Part shown: positions 37,723-49,700 of the stretch, one piece after another
Layout of the letters: each line of letters begins with the position of its first letter
Numbering within the stretch: the first letter of the stretch is position 1
Assembly: GCA_911728455.2 (NCBI GenBank)
Contig: OU452227.1
Location: 22,755,414 to 22,819,413, forward strand
DNA: 64,000 nt
Direction of reading: 5' to 3'
From: Marthasterias glacialis
Lineage: Eukaryota; Echinodermata; Asteroidea; Forcipulatida; Asteriidae
Notes under the pieces: generated by a model
The model's input: the letters and a program-made list of their open reading frames with translations, nothing else
Databases searched by the model: none
Told to the model about the DNA's origin: nothing
Made by a program: the position numbers and the translations under genes

Positions 37723-40700
37723 TAGTAATAATTTACTTTGGGGGAAAACCCTTGCTAGTATAACAAGAATTAAGAATGGTTTTCTCTTAAAAGAATGATT
37801 CATGGTTGATAATCTGAATCTTTACTTTTTATAAACCAAACACAAGTATCAACTTCCCTGAAAAATATTTCCATCAGTAGTAAGGCCATGGGAGACAAAC
37901 ATAATCCACCAAAACTCTGTTCTCTTTAAGATTTAGTTAATCAGAAAATAAATACACCATGACCAGGCACAAAGTGCCAAGAAACTGACAAACATCAGTA
38001 CATAACGTTGTTACTTGAAAACCTTACCACTTATAAAATGTGATGGTAGTTTTCATAGGTTGGTTGACTGACATGTTTTTTGACCAATGATCAACAAATT
38101 TTTACTTCCAAAACCCGGATATGTATTTAATATACAAAACGTACATTGAACATGTGTACCATGTTGTCTCAATAATATAGAAAGCTGCAGCTGAACACAG
38201 TACACAACATACACAACACAAAAACTGTACGCATGACACTACTTTGCGATCCTAACTACTTCAATCAATGTGCTTTGATGACAATTTTCACAAGTTGGTT
38301 GACTGATGGGTTTCTTTAAATCTTGACGACTGAATTTACTTTTTTACAAACCAGCAGCATACTGTACCTTTAATGGTACATGTATCGTACGTAATGTGAT
38401 TTCAGTATGTATTTCTCATTGTGGGGAAACTCCCTCATTGTGCAATATGTAGACTTGCACGAACATGTTTATGTACGCCAACCTGTTTGGAATCCTACTT
38501 TCATTGTGCAAGACATTGTTTCTAAACCAACAGTGTTAGCTGCAAGTGATTAAACTAAGCGTTCTTCATTCAACATTGTTTTCATCTGACAACCTTGTGT
38601 TTCCAGATACATCTAAAGTAAGTTCTTGAATTCTGAATACTCTTATCACCAATAGCTTTTTGGGTTGAGTCTTAATGCAATGGGAAGCTGGGGCATGCAT
38701 TTTTCTGATTCATCGTCAGTGTTGAATACAATTTTGAAGAATAGTTCTTAGTTCTGAAAATTCCAGCCAAACAATGTTCTGTACCTAAAGACAAGAACAT
38801 TCAACCTCTGGGTCACGAAAAGGTATCATAACACTTTTGATCATTCTGTCAGCAACAAAGAATGTCTCCCAATTGATCGATCTAGTATCAATGGTATTCT
38901 TCCTTAATTTTTATTACCAGTTCAATGCAATATGTGATAAAAACAAACTGCTTCAGTAAACAATTCACTTCTGTTAAGGTTAGCCCTGTTTTTATGATAG
39001 TTAGCTCTAAAGAAGGGGGTTCAATCGGCAGGCAGGGTGAGTTCATTGGGTTGCCGGCCTAAATGTTTTTGGACCACTGTGATGATGATTTTTACACAAA
39101 TGAGTTTTCAACCAACCTCGAAATTAATATGTGGATAAACTGCACGAATATTACAAGAGGGGATGGGGAAAGGAGTTAGAGGGTGAACTAAATGTACATT
39201 GAGCTTATTTTATTAAGAAGACTGTGGAGATCTATACATGTATGTACACTGCCGAAGCCAGACCTTTGCCCAACAGAGATTGGCTTCACTTCCTCTATTT
39301 TTTTTTTTTTTTTTCCAGTATAGCTTCAAAAACCAACTTGAACGAAATCACTCAAACTAATTTGACTATTTATCCTTGTTTATTTTGTGTTTAGTTATTA
39401 TTTAATCATAAGTGTGAAGTTTTCCTGTCTGTAATTTTGTTGAAATTTGATCAGAAAAACTAGACCCCCTCCCCCTCTTCGATTTAGTTACTTGTTTTTT
39501 TTTCCAACAATGACCCAGAACAATGCAAAGCGAAGTCAACACTGAAGTACGAATTCCACAGAAAACCAGAGTAAAACCAGACCGTGTTGTGACGTGTAAT
39601 ACGTCACAACATGGACCGAATGAAGGTTGGGTCGTGTCCGAATCGGTGGCTACAGCTAAGGCTGGAGTGGGGCTGAATGGCACCATCATCTTGCTGCATC
39701 AGGACGCCCTCTGCCGCTAACTCAGATACACCCGTGGCTGTCACATCACAGTGCTGTTTTGAAACCCAGCGTTTTTACCCAGCATGACACTGATCAAAAT
39801 GTTTTTTTTTTTACATTGTGATACAAATTTTTATTGAGTTTTGAATAAATAGGGGCCCTATGTAATTATTTCCCACTCATTTACCTTTCTAAAACAAACA
39901 CAAAACATGTATATTTTGTTCAAGTTGATCTTTAAGAATTTACATATATATCATTTTTCAGAGCTGAAAAACATGGATGTGAAGCCAGGCCACTGTTGGC
40001 GTTGTGAGAAACCCCTCCCTGAGTGTGTGGTGCAATGCAATCGCTGTAACAAAGCCGTTTACTGCAGCAACTTATGCCAAAGGCGAGATCTACACAGACA
40101 TGGTGCTGTTGAATGCCAGATATTTGGACCCAAATCTTGCAATTATTGCAAGAAAGAAGGTGACCATAAGCAGGTACAAACAGTAGAGTATGTCCTCATA
40201 GGGAAATAAAGCTTGCAAAACTATAAAATCATTATTAGTTATCAGTAAAAGACAAAAATAATTATTTTTAATATTCAAGGTTACCTTGACGTGATACCAA
40301 TCATCCTTGGAAAATTTGAAATGCTGTCAGACTTTGTGTAGTTCGGAGGATATTTTTCCTTTTCTTGGAAAGTACATATGACTGAAGTGAAACCAATGAA
40401 TGTGCTATTATTTGTAATGCTTAATCCATCCACATCTTTCATTTTCAGTGTGCTGGATGCGGCATGGCATGGTACTGCAATGTGTCATGCCAAAAGAAGG
40501 ACCGCTCAGCTCACAAGGATCTTTGCATGGACATCCAAGAAACCATTGCAAAACTGGCCATGCAACTGAATGACCTGTATACTTCTCATGTTAAAAACCA
40601 TACCAGTGACCCCAGGGATACTGTATTAGGTCAGACCGAATACTTTGGTTACACAATAGCTTATGACTTCCTACAACTTGCACAGAATGAATGGGCTGAT

Positions 40701-43700
40701 GGATCAATTGGAAGAGAAGGGTTAGTACGTGACTACCACGTTCTGTCAACAGGATGCGGGGATCTTCGCAACACCCTTTTGACAGCTGCTTCCCTGCCAG
40801 CAGAATATCAAGGGAAACTCCACATTACACTCAATGATTATGACCCTTCTGTCATGGCCAGAAATGTCCTGTTTCTCTTCATGTTGATACATGAAGAAGG
40901 TGGTGAAAGCCTGGCTTCCAGTTTAGCCACCATCTGGTATTCACTACACATTTCAAAGAAAGAGTACAAGCTGATACAGAGAAGCTTGCAGGAGCTCCTG
41001 AAAATAAATGCCGAGAGATTCCAGGAGCTGGTGGGTGGATTGGTCATCATCAGTGATGCAGATCTTGACAAGATACGTGATGTCTGGAAGCGTTGGTATT
41101 CCCTTTCATGCCAGCGCATAAAGAGTTCTTCCATCAATCTAAGCCAACAGCGGAGGGAATGGTTTGCACAACAAGGTCCAGATTTTTTCGATGAAATCCA
41201 GTTCTATCGGGAGAGTCTTTCAGAAATGGAAGCCAAGTCCATTGGACAGTGGTTTGACCGTGGTTTGTTCCTTCCAGATGACGCTAAGAAGAGTGATCTA
41301 CCCTATAACAATCCAACCCTGACAGGACATGTGTTGGAAACATCAACTGTGCGAGATGGCTTTTTAAGCACAAAGACAGAAAGGAAGTATGTATTTGACT
41401 ACTGTGTTTACCCCAAACAGACACCCTTCCGATCCTGGGACTGCAATCAAGTCAAACAGCATGCCCATACTCCCGGCTCCTCTGTGACAGGGATGTACCA
41501 TGCATACGTGGCAGATCTTCTGCTGAAAACAAAATCCCTCTTCACTCAAGGAAGACTCCAGATTCACCTCCTGGTCAGCAGCTGCTTAGATGTCCCAAAC
41601 ACCCATAAAACCCTTGGTATGGTGGACTATGACAGGATCCTCACATCCAACCTTGCTGAGTACATTGGCATCCGCAAGCTTCTTCAAACATTCAAACCAC
41701 TCCTGAATGCTCACAACAAAAATGCAATGATAGTTACAGAGATGATGGCTTGGATTCTTCACACTCCAGAATCTATCATAATAGATACCGTCAAGACTAT
41801 GCAGCTGTACAAGAAAGATACTGGAAAGCAGTTGTCCTCCCCAAAGGCTGTCCGTAATCACATTGAATATCACAATAACAGCGAGTGGTTTATGGTGCAT
41901 CTCCGAGCAGTCATGATGGCCGGTGGCCTCAACATACCTATGCTTGAAGATATCCCATCTTTCAAGCAGGCTATGCAAGTTGAGGGTTTGGTTATGCGGG
42001 ATTTCAGGAAGGACTTCAACAAACTGGTGCCATTCCAATGTCGTGTGAATGCCAAATGGCTTTCACAGCCCGCAGGACTAGATAGAGCATTGGAGTGGTA
42101 TATACCACAAGCAGATGACTGAATTACAGAGAAAGGTATGCTAAATGCTGCCCAAAATTGCTCACCCAAAATGACCAGTGAAATATACAACTGCAAATCA
42201 GTAGATAATGGCCACATTCTCCAACCCATACTAGCAGAGACTTAAAGGACAGTGGATGTCCATTACAATGAAAAGGCTTCATTTCTTTTCACTGTGTGGT
42301 TTTGTTCCATAAAAAACCCCATTAAAAGTTGTTTTGTTGTAGTGTTTATCCATTGATTAAAAAATTAATGCATGGCGGTCTTCATGACGATAGGTTGAGG
42401 AAAAATGAGGCCCTAGTCTGGTCATTTGTTATAACTAATAATAACTTCGCTGCATTAACAATTCCAACTGACTCACACAAGACGTCATGGCCGCGGTGCG
42501 GTCAGGCTATGCATTGGTAACAGAACCTCCTGACCTTACGTCACACGTTTGCTTATGTTTATGCAAATTGCCATGGATTTTCTGTCCCTGTCTTTGCTAT
42601 TTAACCCAAAATGATCACATTATTTAACCTTTAATTTATTATTTGCTTGTCTTTACATTTAATATTTAAGATTGATTAGAGTCAAAGTTTGGTTAAGTAG
42701 GTACTTATCTTAATAGTTTGTCAGTTGCGCAGCGAACCGACATATGGGTAAAAAATCACAAAATTTGGCACATCTGTTTTTGTACAAATTGGTGATATTT
42801 TCATTGCTGTTAGCACCTCCAGAAAGTTGTAGAACCTAACAAGTAATAGTTTCGTAATTACACTAATGAGCATGAACGACTCATCACTAGATTTGCCATT
42901 TTGCATTTCCACGAAGTGTCGTATAATGATACGCCACTTTATTCATTGAAACACACAGTGCTGTTACGGTGCCAACTACCCGTGGTACAACTTCTCTGTT
43001 TCTATGAAGTGACATATCGGTTGACCTATGCGTTCGCAAAGCGGCGTATGCATTGATTTGTAAACAACATTCTGCGTGCACATCTTGTTTTTTTTGTTTT
43101 CACAAAACAATGTTCATGTATGTGTTTAGGAATTAATAACGCATCAAAACAGTGGCAGGATTGGAAACACATTGACAGTTCTGTACGAATGAATAAGTCA
43201 GCTTTATTTTGGTATTACATTATTTTTTTTAAATAGAAAGCAGTCTCCAAAACAGCAGTTTGAAAAATAGCTCAACTTCAACTGCAACTTTCTTCAAACA
43301 TGGAATTTCAGCTCTTCTTCTCAAATATTTGATGAGCAAATAAACCCAGTTTTGATTTTTATGCAAGAAGTGCCTGGTTTTAGCATTGACTGTCTCAAAT
43401 GCTTCTGAAATGGTTCCAAGGTAAATGTGATGTATTATCTGATGTTCATTTAATAAATTGTTCTCATAGATCTGTCAATGTTTGAGGGGTGTCCCAACCC
43501 GGTGGCAGTACCCCTTAAGGGTGACACATGCCTTTGTCGCTGGGTGACGCAACCTCATGATCATGGTATCATGTTTGTATCGGTTTTAAGTTGATTTAAA
43601 ATGTAATATATAATCAGTTAAATATTAAATTAACATGTATTTGTAAATGGCTAAGATTGTTCAAACATTCTGATGGGTTAAAACGTGATCAAGTGGTAGT

Positions 43701-46700
43701 GTTTAACTGGTCTCAAATCACTGCTTAAAGACATGATTGGAGCTGTTTAAGACCGGCTTGTATGCACACGTCAAATGGGCAACAATAATCTTGTGCGCCT
43801 ACGCCCACATGTGACGATAAACAAAGTGAAGATAATTATGCGAAGATGTGTCCATTTATAAATTTAAACAACGGGATAATTACTCGGCTGTTAAGACCGA
43901 GATATCACCTTTTTATTCCCTTAGTAACGCATGCAGGGCCCCAGTGGAAACCAGATTTAACTGTTTGTTAATAAGCCCCGGGTAAAGAAATATAATAAAT
44001 ATATCATTAAATGAATAAATTAAATTGCCATGGTACTCACTTTGCATTTGGGGCACACGAAGCCACTCATGTTTTCAACAACCCCCAGGATTGGCAAGTT
44101 GACCTTCTTGCAAAATGTGATTTCCTTACGAACGTCCATCAAAGAGATTTCCTACAGTTCAACAGAGTGGCAGAAAAACAGAAAAATTATATTCATAACC
44201 ACATTTCCAAAGTTAATTTCTCCCTGTGTCCGCATTGTTACACAGCTTGGATAAGTAATAATTAGCAATAGACCTTATGCATTGACATCATCAAGCTGCC
44301 ATGTTAGATGTAAAACAATGATGAAACAATGGAAAATGCACTGCTATGTACGCGTGGCACACATGATCAGCCAATGAACTACAGTCTTTTGACCTCTAGC
44401 CGAGGGCGCCCTACTCAAATGACATCATGTGCATAAGGTCTATTATCATATAAAGCTTAATCACACCTAGCTACTTGTATGTTTTAATATGAGACCCATA
44501 TTTTGTAAAATTCATTGACCGAAACAATTTCCGAGAGTCACGCGAAAACAGGTCGGTAACCAGAAACAGTTTGTGACTTCCATATGTCTCTCGAAAATTA
44601 ATTTTCTCAAAATATACAACCTTCATTGTATTTTCAAGTAATGGAACTAAGTCTTCATACTTATTAGCACTATTGGATTGATAGGCTCCAAGGTTTTTCA
44701 TTATTAAAAGGATTCCGTTGATATTTTTTGTTCATTCATAGAGTCAACCATCTTGAGGCCAAGCCTAACCGTGCCAACAACTCGGTTACGGTTTGGTCGG
44801 AACAGCTACATCACCGCGGCTGACCCAAACAGGCGTAAATCCTGAACCAATGACTGAAGCTCAATTGTGTTTCTGGTTGGGGTCTCCAAAATGCGCCCCT
44901 GGTCCTCTTTAATGATCAATATGAAAATGCAACTCCGCATATTTGTTATGACAGCTATAAGGCAGCTTGCCCCTTCCTAGCAGGATCAGCGGAAGTTGAA
45001 CCTGAAGCGCTTTATAATCCTTAGACTTTGAACTATCTAATAAGCAGTGATTACCTGGGGTGTTGTAACAAGCACAGCCCCGTCTACATTGGTACAGCTG
45101 AGATACTGTACAATAGACAGGTGTTCATCAGATGTCCCTGGGGGAGTGTCTACTACAAGGTAATCAGTATCACCCCAATCCACATCACGCAGGAACTGTT
45201 TGATAAGACCTGAAATCAACAACAAACACAAAGCAAAGCTTGTTAATCAAGTGTGAAACCTAACTGACTTCTTATTACAATGAAAGAAGAAAACAAAATT
45301 ATACTTCAGGACCAATCTCAGAGATCGTGAGCACCAAAAAGTCTTGCTTTGGAGCATAAAAAGATTGAAGCAGCTCAAATGCCATGTGATGTTAAACTGC
45401 TTTGGACTGGTGGAACGCTAAGCGAATCTCATAAAGTAATGTTTTCTGCTCTGTAACATAAACAATTGGGACATAATTTCAAAAAAATGTTATGCAGTTA
45501 AGCACAAAATACTCTGCAAAAAAAACCCAACAGACAACCATCAAAAGCAATACACTTTTTGCATGGCATTTCAGCAGGTAAACAGATTCTTTTTAGTAAG
45601 AGTTTTGTTAAGTGGTTTTCTTGTTTGTTGATTTTTCTGTTGAAAAAGTTCTCTCTTACTACTTTTATTACATCCCTTACTTTATCCCCAAATAGTGCCA
45701 TGATAAGATTCTTAACCATTTGCCACTGGAAACCATCCATTATTTACCGCCCAGCTTGACAGGATTATTTTCTTGGAATTGCTGGTATTATTTTTCTTTG
45801 AGAGTACCACTGGCTCAAAGACACCTTGACTTGACAAAGCCAACAGAACAAAGATTCTCTTTATTGAACCATGTTTTCTGTATTGAGAAAATGTCAAATT
45901 CGTGAGCTATGGCCGAGGATTGGTACTGAATCTGGAACCAAGGCTGGATCCCCAGTTCCCTCTGACTTACCTCCATTGAGCCGAAATACAATGAATAAAC
46001 AATGGTGGAAGTCTCTTGATGTCTTGTAATCCTCTTCTTGGAACAAAAGGACAAAGGTCTGGAATCGGGGATTACACAACAACCCCCCGCAAAATTGGTG
46101 AAAATTGGCAAAATAATCAAGACCATCTGTCCCTTTTGTTTGGGTGAAACGAGGCCTTGCACAGTGAGTGCATACTGTGTGCACGATCCGAAACAAAATG
46201 TCTGGGCGCCCTCTGTTTTGGTAAACCGATTTTACAAATTTGCACTTTTAAACGCTGCCCATTTGCTGGCTCGGACAACATTTGTGTGTATACAGGTAAT
46301 CTAGCATCAACTGGTTAGTAAACGTAATTTCTGCTAAATACTCTACCGTTTTTCTTTGGGCCCCTCCATATAACTGCATCATCTGGACTGCTCAAGAGAA
46401 ACCCAACTGACATCACACTCAGGTTATCTTCAACATACTGTAAAACAAAACATTGGATGACAATAGCAAATTTACAGCCATAACACTACAATGTATATTT
46501 GGTTTGCACTAACACCATGTGAAAGTATACAAATATTGACTGCTTCGAGTGGCGTAGTAAAACTAGTCACTCGAGGTGATCCCCGGAGCAGCCTATCTTC
46601 CCGAGGCGGAGCCGAGGGAAGATAGGCGGCTCCGGGGATCTCACCGAGATTGACTAGTTTTGCTATGCCATGAGATAAAGCAGTTAATATTTGTTTTATA

Positions 46701-49700
46701 AAACCTCATTTTCATCCATTTTGTGGTAGTATTCGTTAAACAACTGTGCGTATATCAGTCTTCAAAAAACTGTATAAAATCTGATAGGAAATCTTGACAA
46801 AAAGAAAGAGGGGGTACCACACTGCCTTCGTTCTCATGTCGTATTTCAAATGCACGTATTATTTGATCGTTTCACCAGGTTTGAGGTTGTCGTTGGATAG
46901 TACCATTTAATAGTTCTTTTGGTCGGTGTGCAGTGTGATAGTAAAAATACATAACACCACGTGACGCACGTTCGGCCTATCAATAGATAGAATCAAAGGA
47001 AGAGATGTTATAATATAGATTGCTGTGTAGATTGTTCTTGTATAATGTAAGAAATGTCCACCTGAAGTCGAGGGACTTCATTTTCCACTTAGTGGAAAGT
47101 AAGACTTCTCGTATTATCTTCACAGTGAGATATTATTGGTCTCAATACAAATAATATCTCACTCTGCTGCAGTGAAGATAATGCAAGAAGTCCCCTTGAT
47201 CTACTAAGCGAAAGTAGAAGTCCCTCGATTTTAGCTGGACAGTCCTTTACAAGAACAATCTACATAGCAAAGTAGATGTTACTATACCTCTTGCATGTTC
47301 ATGATCTGGAGTCGAATTCTCACTGGTCCATTCGGCATCACATGCAAGATGATATTTTTGCTGATTACCAAGCCAGTATTTGCACACATGGTAAATATGT
47401 ATGCGTTGTAGACTGTCGCAACAGTCTACTATGCATGTGCTTTGCGAAGCACACACGGAAGTGTCGCACGGGTGTAGTGCACACGCACAAACATCGCCTG
47501 AGCTACATAAACATCAAAATATGGTGGCGGCACACGTAAATGTCAATCCGTCTTTTCTCAAGCTCAATCATTCCGAACTAGAGAAGTTATGAGGTATAGT
47601 CAAACTTATATAACATGGTTTATTTCGGGTGGACAGTCGATATTAGCTTACCTCGGTATTGGAAGTTGACAATCTAGTTCCCTCAGCTTCGCCTCGGGAA
47701 CTAGATTGTCAACTTCCAATACCTCAGGGAGCTAATATCAACTGTCCACCCTCAAATCATGTTATATTTGTATTACAGCAGAATTCTGCCCTTACAGCGC
47801 CCTGTAAAGTGTGCAACTAAAGATCGTAAGCGCAAAGTTCTGGGCTTAACAGTGCTATGATAATGACAAATCAGGTTTTACTCACCACAGGTGACCATCC
47901 GGATCCACTCTGATGAACTTGCTCTCCTTCAAGACCCATTACCCTAGGGATGGATGGTCCACAAATATCAATGTCTAGTACTGCCACCTGTAAAAAATAT
48001 ATCAACGTTTGTTAACCCAAACCTCTTGTCATACGATGATAGATCAATCCATTAGTCCCCCGCTATGACCTGGGTAACTTGTACAGCATGGGCCTCTTTG
48101 TTTGCAGAGCAGCACATCTTACATCATTTCTGATTGTGAATCAAGGACTTTTCTTTGCTTTCCCATTGTTTGAATCTTGGGTGTCCTTTGTTTGTTAACC
48201 ACGTTCACCCGCAGGATAGTTTGTCATAATATTGTTGTTTTTAAGAATATCTTTGTCACTAAGTAAAGACAACAACTGTTCTCATAAAATGTTCCAGGAT
48301 TCTTTTTCTTTTTTGAGAAAGTGCAGCTTATGATCAGCCCTGAATCACCCAAACCTTGGCCGTAAGCCATGGCCGATAATCAGATGAGTAACATGGTGAT
48401 TGCATACACTTTGCATGCTACATAATGGAACGTCCGGGAGTGTTTACAAGTCTGCCGTGGGCATGCCTGAACATTTCTTTAAAACACATCTATTAGACTT
48501 CCGTTTGCATGTCCGCAAAAGTTTTGCTTCTATACATATCTTCTGGCGATAACTGGTTAAACTACCCTGATCCATTTTGTTAAAGTCCACACTTAACATT
48601 GCATACCTGTGTTACTTCATTTCTTGCCAATCCTCTGGCCAGATGAGCTGTGAAGGTGCTCTTGCCGACCCCTCCTTTCCCTGACAGAACCAGAATCTTG
48701 TGCTTCACAGAAGACATGCGCTCTTGGATTTCTTCAATTGCTGTTCAAAAAAATTCATTGATAAAGACTTTAATCTGGCCACCTTCATGCCCCCTTGGGC
48801 AAAAACATTAACGATTACTGATACTTCAACCAAAAACATGTCAGATTATGTTCTTCCAGGACTGGTTTGTTTATATTAATTGTATAGGATTATATATGTA
48901 GATTGCTGCTAAATAGTTAAGGTCTTTAACACTAACTTGTAAATAATCTAACTTTCCAACAAGATTTACATGTACCTGGGTCAGGTGCTTTGGGTAGGCC
49001 ACTTGCACATATGTTCTGGTTTGGACAGCCCTGACATGCTGACTGCTTGCCGGCTAATTCACTCTGTGTTCCTGGACAGTCTACAAAACAGAAGAAGGAA
49101 ATAGCTTTTTAACGGATGATGTACATCTACAGCTTTCCGCATGTTTTTTTTGTGGTAACAATTGCTTAACATAATGTCTTAACAAAAACATATTAATGAA
49201 AATTAGTTAATATTTGTTTTTAAACCCAGTATAGTGCCAGAACTCCGAGCTTCCTTCAGTCCTAGGCAAAGAGTATCAGCAATTTATGGGAAAACCTTAC
49301 TGTGTGTGCTACATGTGTCTGTCAGTAAAGTGCATTTCTAGTAAAAAAAAAAAAGAAGAAAAGACAATCACATGACCAAACATTCCCCCAAAACTTGATT
49401 AAGGAATGAAAACGACTAACTATTTGCTGTCAGATCTAAAAAGTTAAAGTAATGCCTCAAAGATCCAATCCGCAGCACTTTCCACTGATTAGCCCTAACC
49501 CTCCCAACTCCTTCTATATCGTCTTTGCAGAAATGAAGAATTCAGAAGGAATAAGAGCTGCAGGTCCGAATAACAAATGCTTATCATTGGGTCAGGCATT
49601 CCAATCACATTTATGTCCAAACACGTTGATGTGAAGTAACATAGGAGTCTCACACCATCATAATGAATTGCCTTCATCACAGCACCCCCATGCTTCCCTG

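Noticed and set aside
45498..45740. An 80-codon minus-strand frame between NUBP1 exons 5 and 6
   Set aside because: NUBP1 exons 5 and 6 join in phase without it. Lys/Asn-rich AT-driven composition.
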